Source: Rhabdothermincola salaria (lineage in GTDB: Bacteria > Actinomycetota > Acidimicrobiia > Acidimicrobiales > Acidimicrobilacustridaceae). Taken from it: DNA of 64,000 nucleotides. Shown piece by piece: positions 8,512-17,180 of this stretch. Location: the NCBI RefSeq assembly GCF_021246445.1, contig NZ_JAJQXW010000005.1, forward strand, positions 186,001 to 250,000, given 5' to 3'. The translations under genes and the position numbers were made by a program. Under the pieces are notes generated by a model that saw only the letters and a program-made list of their open reading frames with translations, was not told the origin of the DNA and searched no databases. The stretch's first letter is position 1. Every line of letters starts with the position of its first letter.

Positions 8512-9714
8512 GTGGCATCCACCAAGGTCGACATCTACGACCCGGACCTCTACGTCGACGGCCCGATCCACGAGATCTTCGCCGAGCTGCGGCGCACCGA
8601 GCCCGTCTACTGGCAGGAGATGCCCGACGAACCGGGCTACTGGGCGGTGCTGCGCCACGCCGATCTGTGCGCGGTGGCCAAGGACCCGGCGATCTTCTCC
8701 GCCGAGGAGATGGGCGTGGTGCTCGAGGACCCCGAGCCCGAGCAGCTCGCCCAGAGCCGCAACATGATGCTGATGATGGACCCGCCCCGTCACACCGAGC
8801 ACCGGCGACCCCTGGTGGGCAGCTTCAAGGCCAAGGCGATCGGCCAGATGGAGGAGCAGGTCCGCGGCATCTGCCGGTCGATCCTCGACCAGGTGCCCGC
8901 CGACGGTGAGGTCGAGTTCGTCCACGACGTGGCGGCCATGTTGCCCAACCAGGTCGTCGGCGAGCTGATGGGGCTGCCGCCCGAGGACGGCGAGCGGATC
9001 CGGCGCTGGGCCGAGGAGAGCACCAGCGCCCAGGACCCCGAGCTGGCTGCGGCCGACCGGCCCCGCGGCATGACCGGCATGGCCATGTACGCCATGGAGC
9101 TGGCGGCCGCCCGCCGCCAGGAACCGCCCCGCGACGACCTGACCTCGCTGATCCTCGCCGGCGACTTCGGCCACGGCCCGATGACCGACATGGAGTTCGC
9201 CAGCTTCTTCGTGCAGCTCGTCACCGCCGGCAACGACACCACCAAGACGATGTTGTCGTCGGGCCTGCACGCCCTGCTCGACCACCCCGACCAGCTGGCC
9301 GAGCTGCGTGCCGACCGCTCGCTCATCCCCGGCGCCGTCGAGGAGATCCTCCGCTACGCCAACCCCCTGCACTACTTCCGTCGCACCGCCCTCGCCGACA
9401 CCGAGATCGGCGGCCAGGCCATCGCCGCGGGCGACAAGATCGCCATGATGTACACGTCGGCGAACCGCGACGAGGACGTCTTCGAGAACCCGCAGTCGTT
9501 CGACATCCACCGTTCGCCGAATCCGCATCTGTCGTTCGGCATCGCCTCTCACTTCTGCCTGGGCGTGCACCTCGCCCGCCTCGAGGGCCGGGTCTTCTTC
9601 GAAGAGCTCCTCGACCGGTTCCCCACCATCACCCAGACCGGCCCGGCGCGGCGCATCCGGTCCAACCTGAACAACGGCCTCAAGGAGCTCCCCGTCCGGC
9701 TCGAGCGCGCCTAG
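8512..9714 (+). CDS. Cytochrome P450 (CYP125/CYP142-like steroid type suggested)
   Basis: Haem monooxygenase of 400 residues starting at GTG 8512. The oxygen-binding I-helix motif AGNDTT is near residues 239-244, the E-x-x-R pair in EEILRY near residue 278, and the haem ligand Cys349 in FGIASHFCLG. In that loop the usual second Gly is Ala, as FGIA rather than FGxG. The downstream half resembles actinobacterial sterol P450s, and the next genes are Ltp-type thiolases and a DUF35 protein, as beside cyp142 in Mycobacterium tuberculosis (Rv3518c to Rv3523). Hydroxylation of a sterol or other terpenoid tail is therefore likely but not proven. A remnant copy of its 5' end lies at 5957-6041. Confidence 0.88.
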   Translation: MASTKVDIYDPDLYVDGPIHEIFAELRRTEPVYWQEMPDEPGYWAVLRHADLCAVAKDPAIFSAEEMGVVLEDPEPEQLAQSRNMMLMMDPPRHTEHRRPLVGSFKAKAIGQMEEQVRGICRSILDQVPADGEVEFVHDVAAMLPNQVVGELMGLPPEDGERIRRWAEESTSAQDPELAAADRPRGMTGMAMYAMELAAARRQEPPRDDLTSLILAGDFGHGPMTDMEFASFFVQLVTAGNDTTKTMLSSGLHALLDHPDQLAELRADRSLIPGAVEEILRYANPLHYFRRTALADTEIGGQAIAAGDKIAMMYTSANRDEDVFENPQSFDIHRSPNPHLSFGIASHFCLGVHLARLEGRVFFEELLDRFPTITQTGPARRIRSNLNNGLKELPVRLERA

Positions 9715-9754
9715 ACATCCCACGGCCGGGACGGGCGCAGGAGGTCGGGGCGGG

Positions 9755-10915
9755 TCAGCCGAACGGCTGGAGGCTGCTCGCCACCACCCACATGCTGAAG
9801 TACTGGGAGTTGGCGCCGTAGGCCTGGGCCAGCGCAGTGCGGGCCCCCTCGACCTGGCGTTCGCCGGCGGCGCCGCGCACCTGCAGGGCGGCCTCGGCGA
9901 AGCGGAGCAGGCCCGACGCGCCGATGGGGTTGGTGGAGAGCACCCCGCCGGAGCAGTTGATGGGCATGGACCCGCCGATCTCGGTCTCGCCCGCGTCGGT
10001 GAGCTTCCAGCCCTCGCCCTCGTCGGCGAGGTGGTGGGCCTCGAGCCACATCGGCTCGTGCCACGAGAACGGCACGTAGAGCTCGGCCATGTCGATCTGC
10101 TCGCGGGGGCGGGTGATGCCGGCCTGGCGGTAGACGTCGTCGGCGCAGGTGAGGCAGGCCTGGGGGCGCACCGGATCGCGGCGGGGGAACGCCGGGGGCT
10201 CCGAGCGCGAGGAGGCACCGAGGATCCACGCCGGCGGGCGCCCGTCGGCCGCGGCGGCCTTGCCGCCGTCCTCGTCGGTGATGACCACTGCGCAGGCACC
10301 GTCGGAGGAGGGGCAGGACTCGAGGAAGCGGATGGGCTCCCACATCATCGGGCTGGCCTTCACCTTCTCGATCGAGATGTCCTCGAGGCGGAGGTGGGCA
10401 TACGGGTTCTTCAGGGCGTTCTGGCGGTCCTTGACCGCCACCTTCCAGCCGATGTGCTCGGGGGCGCCGCTGCGGTGGATGTAGGAGCGGATGAACGGGG
10501 CGAAGGAGCCGCCGGCGCCGAGCGAGGCGCCCTTGCCGCTGCCGAGGGCGAACTGGGCGTTGCCCTCCGACTGCTTCTCGAAGGCCACCGCCAGCACCGT
10601 CTTGTGCTTGCCGGCCTGCACGTGGGAGGCGGCGACCACGCCGGTGGTGCCGCCGACCGAACCGGCGGTGTGCACCCGGAACATGGGCTTGCCCACCGCG
10701 CCCAGCGCGTCGGACAGGTAGAGCTCGGGCTTCATGACGCCCTCGAACAGGTCGGGGGCCTTGCCGAGCACGACGGCGTCGATGTCGGCCATCGTCATGT
10801 GGGCGTCGTCGAGGGCCCGGAACACGGCCTCACGGACGAGGCCACCGAAGGAGACGTCGCGGCGCTTGCTCTTGTGGTGGGTTTGGCCGACCCCGACGAC
10901 GGCTGCGGGGATCAC
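9755..10915 (-). CDS. Thiolase-family lipid-transfer protein, Ltp3-like
   Basis: Thiolase-fold protein of 386 residues, read from GTG 10915, which overlaps the stop of the upstream gene as GTGA, so translation is coupled. The N-terminal thiolase Cys position appears to be occupied within AGSVGG, and the C-terminal loop reads NCSGGVLSTNPIGASG instead of the thiolase CxxGHPxGATG. That pattern is known for Ltp proteins acting as retro-aldolases or scaffolds in steroid side-chain loss, rather than as classical thiolases. With the Ltp4-like and DUF35 genes it matches the order of Rv3521-Rv3523 in M. tuberculosis. A role in acyl-CoA side-chain cleavage is inferred from this. Confidence 0.82.
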   Translation of the reverse strand: MIPAAVVGVGQTHHKSKRRDVSFGGLVREAVFRALDDAHMTMADIDAVVLGKAPDLFEGVMKPELYLSDALGAVGKPMFRVHTAGSVGGTTGVVAASHVQAGKHKTVLAVAFEKQSEGNAQFALGSGKGASLGAGGSFAPFIRSYIHRSGAPEHIGWKVAVKDRQNALKNPYAHLRLEDISIEKVKASPMMWEPIRFLESCPSSDGACAVVITDEDGGKAAAADGRPPAWILGASSRSEPPAFPRRDPVRPQACLTCADDVYRQAGITRPREQIDMAELYVPFSWHEPMWLEAHHLADEGEGWKLTDAGETEIGGSMPINCSGGVLSTNPIGASGLLRFAEAALQVRGAAGERQVEGARTALAQAYGANSQYFSMWVVASSLQPFG

Positions 10916-11937
10916 GACCGGCCCTCCATGATGCAGACGAGGTTCTGTTGCAGGCAGGGGCCGCTGGTCGAGTGGGCCAGCGCCCGGTTGCCGCCGCCGA
11001 AGATGTGGTCGGCGGCGTGGCCGATGCGGACGAGGCCGGTGGCCATGATGGGGTTCTCCTTCAGGGCGCCGCCGGAGGCGTTGACCGTGACGTCGTCGCC
11101 GAAGCCGAGCACCGATCGCAACAGCAGCTCTTCGTGGGTGAAGGCCGCCTGCAGCTCGGCGACCTCGACGGGGGCCGAGCCCAGGCCGGCGGCCTCGGCC
11201 GCGATGCGGGTGGAGGGGGAGTCGTCGAGGGCCCGGAATGACGGGTTGTGGCACTCGGTGCGGTGGTCGAAGCCGGTGATGTAGGCCGGGCGGTCGACCA
11301 GTTCGCGGGCCCGGTCGCCCCGGGCCAGCACCATGGCGGCGGCGCCGTCGGTGATGGGGGGCAGGTCGTGGCGGCGCAGCGGCTGGCGCACGTAGTCGTC
11401 GGCGAGGAGCTCGTCGACGGTGCCCTTGCCCCGGGCTCGCACCGCCGTCTCGGCCATCGAGCGCTCGTCGGCGATGCCCGACGCGATGACGGCCCGGGCC
11501 TGGAGGGCGGCGAAGGTGACAGGGTCGGCGCCGATGGGGGCCAGGAAGTACGGGTCCATCTCCATCGGGTAGATCAGCGCCGGGTTGCCGGTGGACGAGC
11601 GTCCCGACCCGGTCACCACGGCGATGTCGATGTCGCCCTCCTGCAGGCGCAGCCACGCCTCGTAGAGCGCCCAGGCGCCGTCCATCTCCACGTGGGAGTC
11701 GCGCTTGGGGGGCCAGGCGCCGATGGCGTCGAGGTTGCCGACGAAGGAGAACGCCTGGCCGGTGATGTAGTCGCACGAGCCGAGGCAGGTGAAGTCGATG
11801 TCGGCCCGGGTGAGGCCGAGCGGCTCGATGGCGTCGGTGATGACGCTCATGAGCAGCTGGACCTCGCTCTTGTCGGTGTGGCGGACCATGGGCGTCTGGG
11901 CCCAGCCCACCACGGCGATGTCGTCGGAGGTGCTCAT
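10912..11937 (-). CDS. Thiolase-family lipid-transfer protein, Ltp4-like
   Basis: Second thiolase-like subunit, 341 residues. It shows the thiolase fold order but with SCDYITG near residue 49 and, at the C-terminal catalytic loop, VNASGGALKENPIMATG; the usual Cys and the GHP His are absent there. Such paired, divergent thiolases often form a heteromer with the next one and need a DUF35 partner. The ATG at 11937 directly abuts the TAG of the DUF35 gene, and its own stop overlaps the Ltp3-like GTG by 4 bases, so the three genes form one tight operon. Enzyme reaction not assignable beyond a likely acyl-CoA carbon-carbon bond step. Confidence 0.82.
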   Translation of the reverse strand: MSTSDDIAVVGWAQTPMVRHTDKSEVQLLMSVITDAIEPLGLTRADIDFTCLGSCDYITGQAFSFVGNLDAIGAWPPKRDSHVEMDGAWALYEAWLRLQEGDIDIAVVTGSGRSSTGNPALIYPMEMDPYFLAPIGADPVTFAALQARAVIASGIADERSMAETAVRARGKGTVDELLADDYVRQPLRRHDLPPITDGAAAMVLARGDRARELVDRPAYITGFDHRTECHNPSFRALDDSPSTRIAAEAAGLGSAPVEVAELQAAFTHEELLLRSVLGFGDDVTVNASGGALKENPIMATGLVRIGHAADHIFGGGNRALAHSTSGPCLQQNLVCIMEGRS

Positions 11938-12924
11938 CTAGAAGATCCTGTTCGTGAGATCGAGGTCGTCGACGGCCGGCTCCCCCGAGGGCTCCCAGCC
12001 GATGAGCGCACCGAACGCGCCGCCCATGGTGCCGCCCTCGTCGATCTCCTCGCCGGGCGGCGTCCACACCGCCTTGACCCGGACGCCGACGGCGACGTCC
12101 TCCACGGGGAGGTTGAACACCGGCTGGTAGCCCAGCACCACGTCGACGCCGTCGAGCAGCACGAAGACCCGAGCGAAGGGGTCGGTCTCGGTCTGGCCCG
12201 GGTAGGCCACCGGCGTGATCACCACGTGGTTGGTGATGGTGCCGGTGTGGGGGAGGTCGACGGCGTGCTCCTCGGTGAACTCGAGGGAGTCGATGGGGCA
12301 GACGCCCCGGCCGCCGGCGTAGACCCGGCCGCACACCGGGCACTCGAAGCCGATGAGGCGGTGGTCGGCCGACGCGCCCACCACGAAGTCGAACGCCGGC
12401 GGGACCGGGTTCTTGTAGGTGATGGAGGCGAGGTAGTCCATCATCGTCACCGGCTCGGCGGCCGGGCCGAGGTCGTCGCCCTCCACCTCGGGTTCCTCGC
12501 CGGGCACGAAGGCGGCGATGTCGGTGATGTGGCCCACCCGTTCGCCCTTCCAACGCGGCGCCACCCGCATGCCGTTGGCCATGACCTGCGGCGAACCGGC
12601 GTCGACGGCGTAGAGCAGCGGGGTCGAGGCCCCGTCGAGGGTGATGAAGGCGAAGGCGAAGGGCCGGTCGAGCGGATGCTGCTCGGTCGGTTCGGGTACC
12701 CAGGTCCACGAGGCGACCGTGCCGGCCGGTCCGACGTCGACGAAGTCGTGGGCCAGCTCGGCGCCGGTGGCCGGGTCCCATTCCATCGGGGGGACGAGCA
12801 CGCCGTCGCCGCAGCGGATCCCGAGGATCCGCTTCTCGGTCAGGGCGGTCATGAACGCGCCCGTCACCGGCCCGAGCGACCGGGTGTAGGGGAACGTGAT
12901 GGTGCTCTCGACGAACCGGACCAC
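11938..12924 (-). CDS. Tandem DUF35 zinc-ribbon/OB-fold protein (Rv3521-like)
   Basis: About 328 residues with two OB-fold halves. The second half starts with the rubredoxin-like ribbon CPVCGRVYAGGRGVC, a zinc knuckle of the ChsH2/DUF35 kind. Proteins of this family bind thiolase-like or hydratase partners in sterol side-chain degradation and are needed for their stability and acyl-CoA binding. Being first in the operon with the two Ltp-like genes fits that. GAGGAGGG touches the ATG at 12933 with no spacer, so the GTG at 12924, nine bases further on, is the better start. Confidence 0.82.
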   Translation of the reverse strand: MVRFVESTITFPYTRSLGPVTGAFMTALTEKRILGIRCGDGVLVPPMEWDPATGAELAHDFVDVGPAGTVASWTWVPEPTEQHPLDRPFAFAFITLDGASTPLLYAVDAGSPQVMANGMRVAPRWKGERVGHITDIAAFVPGEEPEVEGDDLGPAAEPVTMMDYLASITYKNPVPPAFDFVVGASADHRLIGFECPVCGRVYAGGRGVCPIDSLEFTEEHAVDLPHTGTITNHVVITPVAYPGQTETDPFARVFVLLDGVDVVLGYQPVFNLPVEDVAVGVRVKAVWTPPGEEIDEGGTMGGAFGALIGWEPSGEPAVDDLDLTNRIF

Positions 12925-13074
12925 GTGGGACATCCCTCCTCGACGGCTCGGTCCAGCACGGCCGAGACCTCGACGGGACCAGGGCTGGCCCGTCAGCGAC
13001 GCCAGCGTAGGTTCACCGCCGATCCGCCGCTCGCCGAACGGGGGTCACGTCGAGGCCACCGGCTCGAAGCGGCG

Positions 13075-16000
13075 TCATCCGAGGTCGAGCAGGCCTCGGA
13101 TGTCGTCCTCGGTGAGCGCGCCGGCCAGGGCGCCCTCGCCGTCCATGACGCTGGCGAACAGGTCCGCCTTGCGGGCCTTGAGCTCCATGACCTTCTCCTC
13201 GATGGTGCCGCTGGAGACGTAGCGGTACACCATCACCGGGTTCTGCTGGCCGATGCGGTGGGTGCGGTCGACGGCCTGGTTCTCGGTGGCGGGGTTCCAC
13301 CACGGGTCGAGGACGAAGCAGTAGTCGGCCTCGGTGAGGTTGAGGCCGAACCCGCCGGCCTTGAGGCTGATGACGAACACCGGGGCGTCGCCGTCCTTGA
13401 ACCGGGCGATGGCCTCGTGGCGCTTGCGGGTGCGGCCGTCGAGGTAGGTGTGGTCGATGCCGGCGGCGTCGAGGCGGGCCCGGACGCGGGTCAGGTACCG
13501 GGTGAACTGGCTGAACACCAGGGCCCGGTGGCCTTCGGCGACCACCTGGGTGAGGTCGTCGAGGAGCCGGTCGAGCTTGGCCGACCCGACGTCGTCGTGC
13601 TCGTCGTCGATCAGTGCGGGGTCGAGGGCGAGCTGGCGCAGGATGGTGAGTGACTTCAGGATCTCGAAGCGGTGCTTCTGCACGTCGCCGACGAGGCCGA
13701 GGACCTTCTGGCGTTGACGTTGGAGCTGGGTCTCGTAGATCCGGGCGTGGCGGGCGCTGAGCTCGATCTCGACCGTCTGCTCGGTCTTGGGCGGGAGCTC
13801 GGTGAGCACCGCGTCCTTGGTCCGTCGCCGCATGAGCGGGGCGATGCGGCGCCGCAGGGTGGCGAGCAGCTCGGGGGCCTCACCGCTCTCGATCGGCTTG
13901 CGGTACGTCTCGCTGAACCGCTTCGGGTCGGGGTAGAGGCCCGGCGCGGTGATCGACAGCAGCGACCACAGGTCCATGAGGGTGTTCTCGAGGGGCGTGC
14001 CGGTGACGGCGATCTTGGTGGCGGCCTCGAGGCGGCGCACGCACTGGTAGGTCTTGCCCTGGTGGTTCTTGACGAACTGAGCTTCGTCGAGGAGCAGCAG
14101 CTCCCACTCCTGGTCGGCGTAGTCGTCGAACTCGAGGCGGAACAGGGCGTAGGAGGTGACGACGATCGACGCTCCGGCGGTGGCGTCGCCGAGCGACGTG
14201 CCCCGGCGGGCGGCGGTCTCGCGGATGGTGCGGACCTCGACCCCGGGCGCGAACTGGCCGGCCTCACGGGCCCAGTTCTCCACGACGCTGGTCGGGGCCA
14301 CCACGAGGAACCGGGCCTCGGGCTCCTCCGCGAGGATGTGGACGCACAAGGCGAGGGTCTGGATGGTCTTGCCCAGGCCCATGTCGTCGGCGAGGATCCC
14401 GCCGAGGCCGTTGCGGTGCAGGAACGCCAACCAGTCGAGGCCCTCCTGTTGGTAGTGGCGCAGCGTGGCCGACAGACCGGCCGGCGGGGCGACGGGCTCG
14501 GGGCTGGCGAGCGCCGCCAGGCGGTCGATGCTGTCGGCCCACCGCTGGGACTGCTCGGTCACCACGCCGAGGCCGGTGAGCTCGTCCCACCAGCTGGTCT
14601 GGAAGCGGTTGAGGCGGGCCACGGCGTCGCCGGAGGGATCGGCCAGGCCGCGGGCTTCGTCGATGAGCTCGCGCAACCGGGTGAGCTCGGGGCGGTCGAG
14701 GCGAAGCCAGGTGCCCGACGGCAGGATGAGCGCCTCGTCGCCACGGTCGAGGGCGGCGAAGAGGGCGGCGAAGTCGACCCGCTGACCGTCGACGCTCACC
14801 TCGACCGCGAGGTCGAACCAATCGGTCCCGTCCCGCCGGTCGCCGTCGGAGACCGAGAGCGAGACGCGTGGGTCCTCGATCGCCTCGCTCAGCTGAGGGT
14901 GATCGCCCACGACCTCGATCTCGACGCCTTCGGCCTCGAGCCAGGGGAGGATCTCGGTGAGCAGGCTGACGATTGCCGCGCCCGACACCGTCAGGTCGCG
15001 GAGCCGACCGTCGCGGTCGACGAGGGCGTCGAGCAGGTGGGTCGGCGGCTTCAGGTCGGCGACCGCCGCCTCCTCCTCCGCTCGATCTCGGGTGCGGCCG
15101 CCGGGACCGTGCAAGGGATGGTCGACGGTGCGGGGGCCGCGCCGGTAGCGCGCCGCCCACCGCAGGGTGGCGGCGTCGAGGGCGGTGCGGTCGACGAACG
15201 CCACGAGGCCCTCGAAGCGGCTGGTCGTGAAGGCGACGCTGCGGTCGGAGGAGGCGACGGTGGCGTGGCGGGCGAGCGCCGGCTGGTAGAGGTCGAGGAA
15301 GTCCTCGACGTCGTGGGCCGGGACGGTGAGGGCCTCACCGGCGGCCAGCCGGTGCACGGCGGGGTGCAGGGGAGCGCCGAGGCCGACGAGGTCGAGTCGG
15401 CCGCCGTCGCTGACCCACAGCCCGTGGGCCGGTGTGCCGACGAGGCCGCTGCGCCCCTCGCTGAGCGGCACCGGTTCGTCGTCGACGGTGAACGTGGCCG
15501 ACAGGGTGACGTCGCCCGTCTCGTCGGCCGAGAGGTCGACCCGGGGGGTGGCCCTGGACGCCGACAGGACGATCTCGTCGCGGTCGTGCTCGCCGATCAG
15601 CTCGACGCCCGCCTCGACCGCTCGCTCGAGGTGGTACCAGACGTCGGGTCCGAACCGAGCCAGCGACACCGTCTGGTTGTTGGCGTAGGCGAGGTCGGGC
15701 GGGCCGCTGGTCATCAGCGCCCTGAGGGCCGCCCGTTGGAGCAGGTCGACGTGGTCCTGGGAGGTGCCGGTGGTGCGGTGGGGCGAGGCGATGTCGCGCC
15801 ACGACGCACCGGTCTTGATCCACGTGCCGGCTCGGCCCCGGCGCATCGGTCGGAGGGTGACACGGGGCCCGTCGTCGGCGGCGTAGCGGCTGGGCCTCGG
15901 GTGCTGCACGGTCACCTGCAGGGCGAGGCCGGCCGCGGTCGCCTCGTGGTCGTCGTCGTCGTCGGCGCCGGCCAGTTCCGCCAGGGTCTGGCGCCAGTCG

Positions 16001-16338
16001 GGCTGCGAGGGGGTGCCGGCACCCGACGGGCTGATCGGAGAGGGGAGCCGGCGGGCGGTGAGGATGGTCGCCACGCAGTGCTTGCACGCGCCGCCGAGCG
16101 GGCAGCTGCACGTGTCATCGAGCGCGATGGAGCCCTCGCGGCGGCTCCATCGCACCCACAGCACGTAGGACTCCCGGCCCGATCCGCGACAGACCGCCTT
16201 GATGGTGCCCGGCTCGCAGCTGAGCACCCGGACGCGGTCCTCGTCGGCGTAGGCGCGGCCGCGCGCCAGTGAACCCGAGTCGTAGGAGGCGTGGAGGACG
16301 TGATCGTCGAGCTCGTCGACGGTCGGTGGTGCGGGCAC
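13075..16338 (-). CDS. SWIM zinc finger SNF2-family DNA helicase/ATPase
   Basis: About 1087 residues from the GTG at 16338. The SWIM finger C-x-C-x5-C-x-H is at residues 77-87 (CSCPLGGACKH). A long middle region leads to a RecA-like SNF2 core: Walker A DDMGLGKT near residue 647, motif II as DEAQ near 749 instead of DEAH, and helicase motif VI ending HRIGQ near 1026. This is the bacterial RapA/HepA-like SNF2 group that moves along DNA or remodels protein-DNA complexes; the exact job is unknown. An upstream in-frame ATG at 16497 would add 53 unconserved, Pro/Arg-rich residues, so I reject it. The gene is divergent from furA. Confidence 0.9.
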   Translation of the reverse strand: MPAPPTVDELDDHVLHASYDSGSLARGRAYADEDRVRVLSCEPGTIKAVCRGSGRESYVLWVRWSRREGSIALDDTCSCPLGGACKHCVATILTARRLPSPISPSGAGTPSQPDWRQTLAELAGADDDDDHEATAAGLALQVTVQHPRPSRYAADDGPRVTLRPMRRGRAGTWIKTGASWRDIASPHRTTGTSQDHVDLLQRAALRALMTSGPPDLAYANNQTVSLARFGPDVWYHLERAVEAGVELIGEHDRDEIVLSASRATPRVDLSADETGDVTLSATFTVDDEPVPLSEGRSGLVGTPAHGLWVSDGGRLDLVGLGAPLHPAVHRLAAGEALTVPAHDVEDFLDLYQPALARHATVASSDRSVAFTTSRFEGLVAFVDRTALDAATLRWAARYRRGPRTVDHPLHGPGGRTRDRAEEEAAVADLKPPTHLLDALVDRDGRLRDLTVSGAAIVSLLTEILPWLEAEGVEIEVVGDHPQLSEAIEDPRVSLSVSDGDRRDGTDWFDLAVEVSVDGQRVDFAALFAALDRGDEALILPSGTWLRLDRPELTRLRELIDEARGLADPSGDAVARLNRFQTSWWDELTGLGVVTEQSQRWADSIDRLAALASPEPVAPPAGLSATLRHYQQEGLDWLAFLHRNGLGGILADDMGLGKTIQTLALCVHILAEEPEARFLVVAPTSVVENWAREAGQFAPGVEVRTIRETAARRGTSLGDATAGASIVVTSYALFRLEFDDYADQEWELLLLDEAQFVKNHQGKTYQCVRRLEAATKIAVTGTPLENTLMDLWSLLSITAPGLYPDPKRFSETYRKPIESGEAPELLATLRRRIAPLMRRRTKDAVLTELPPKTEQTVEIELSARHARIYETQLQRQRQKVLGLVGDVQKHRFEILKSLTILRQLALDPALIDDEHDDVGSAKLDRLLDDLTQVVAEGHRALVFSQFTRYLTRVRARLDAAGIDHTYLDGRTRKRHEAIARFKDGDAPVFVISLKAGGFGLNLTEADYCFVLDPWWNPATENQAVDRTHRIGQQNPVMVYRYVSSGTIEEKVMELKARKADLFASVMDGEGALAGALTEDDIRGLLDLG

Positions 16339-16535
16339 GGTGAGATGGTCTTCCGCGAAGAGGCGTCGGCCCTGCTGGGGTGAGCCGTGACGAGAGGCCG
16401 ATCGGGGCGGATCGATCGGGGTCAACCCTACGCAGGGCGTCGGACAGGTCCTCCGCCGGTCTCCGGTGGGGCGGCCGTCGTGCGGTGGGGGACACACGTC
16501 GGTGCCCCGTGGGGGGCGGATCCGGAAGAAGGGGG

Positions 16536-16564
16536 TTGCGCGGCGCGGAGATCCGGGTTATGGA
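16536..16564 (+). promoter_or_regulatory. furA-katG promoter (-35 TTGCGC, -10 TATGGA)
   Basis: TTGCGC at 16536-16541 and TATGGA at 16559-16564 are 17 bases apart, the sigma-70-type spacing. The expected start of transcription is near 16571, directly before the palindrome at 16576-16596. The whole divergent gap (16339-16655, 317 bases) holds nothing else I can recognise besides this promoter and operator. Confidence 0.6.
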
Positions 16565-16575
16565 TAGGGAGTCCA

Positions 16576-16596
16576 ATTCTTGATCGGATCCAGAAT
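16576..16596 (+). promoter_or_regulatory. Palindromic FurA operator candidate
   Basis: A 21-base palindrome, ATTCT-N-GATC-N-GATC-N-AGAAT, with only one mismatched pair. It is AT-rich against a very GC-rich background, lies 60 bases before the furA GTG and about 5-25 bases after the predicted transcription start, as expected for an autorepressor site. Mycobacterial FurA is known to bind an AT-rich operator at its own promoter; binding here is inferred. Confidence 0.65.
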
Positions 16597-16655
16597 CGGT
16601 CGACGGGGCGGGCCGTCGCCACCACCACCATCCGTCCCGATCCTCGAGAGGCACC

Positions 16656-17105
16656 GTGGAACACGACGTCCTGACCGAGCCGGCCGACCTGCTGCGAGCT
16701 CACGGCATCCAGGTCACCGCCCAGCGCATCGCCGTGTTGCGCGCCGTCGCCGGCCGGCCCCACAGCAGCACCGACGACATCGCCGGTGTCGTGCACGCGC
16801 AGCTGGGCACCGTCTCGCGCCAGGCCGTCTACGACGCCCTCCACGTGCTCACCGAGCAGGGTCTCGTCCGCCGCATCCAGCCGGCGGGGTCGTCGGCGCG
16901 CTACGAGACCCGTGTGGGCGACAACCACCACCACATGGTGTGCCGGGGGTGCGGGCGGATGGCCGACGTCGACTGCGCCGTCGACGAGACCCCGTGCCTG
17001 ATCGCCTCCGACGACCAGGGCTTCGAGATCGACGAAGCCGAGGTCGTCTACTGGGGCCGTTGCCCCGAGTGCCGCCAGGCTGCGGCGACCCCGACCACCG
17101 GCTGA
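16656..17105 (+). CDS. furA: Fur-family repressor, FurA/PerR-like
   Basis: Metal-dependent peroxide-sensing repressor of 149 residues, starting at GTG 16656 with GAGAGG five bases upstream. The N-terminal winged helix (ITAQRIAVLRAV type, here VTAQRIAVLRAV) is followed by the regulatory metal site around DNHHHMVCRGCGR and structural zinc cysteines in C-x-x-C pairs (CRGC and CPEC near the end). Placement 75 bases before katG is the classic furA-katG arrangement in actinobacteria, where FurA represses both until peroxide oxidises it. A palindromic operator overlaps the promoter. Confidence 0.92.
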   Translation: MEHDVLTEPADLLRAHGIQVTAQRIAVLRAVAGRPHSSTDDIAGVVHAQLGTVSRQAVYDALHVLTEQGLVRRIQPAGSSARYETRVGDNHHHMVCRGCGRMADVDCAVDETPCLIASDDQGFEIDEAEVVYWGRCPECRQAAATPTTG

Positions 17106-17180
17106 ACCACCCCGCCCACCGACCACCGACCGATCACCGACCCGCCAACCGCCCAGCAGCAGCGAGCCAAGGAGACCCAC

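Noticed and set aside
10916-12781. Extension of the Ltp3-like frame upstream of its GTG
   Set aside because: Runs out of frame over the Ltp4 and DUF35 genes; the GTGA overlap gives a natural start at 10915.
11248-13653. An 801-codon plus-strand frame across the DUF35, Ltp4 and helicase genes
   Set aside because: It spans several real genes on the opposite strand and is repetitive Gly/Val/Asp text.
13672-16272. An 866-codon open frame antisense to the SNF2 helicase
   Set aside because: Low-complexity shadow with no recognisable fold; the helicase motifs on the other strand are unambiguous.
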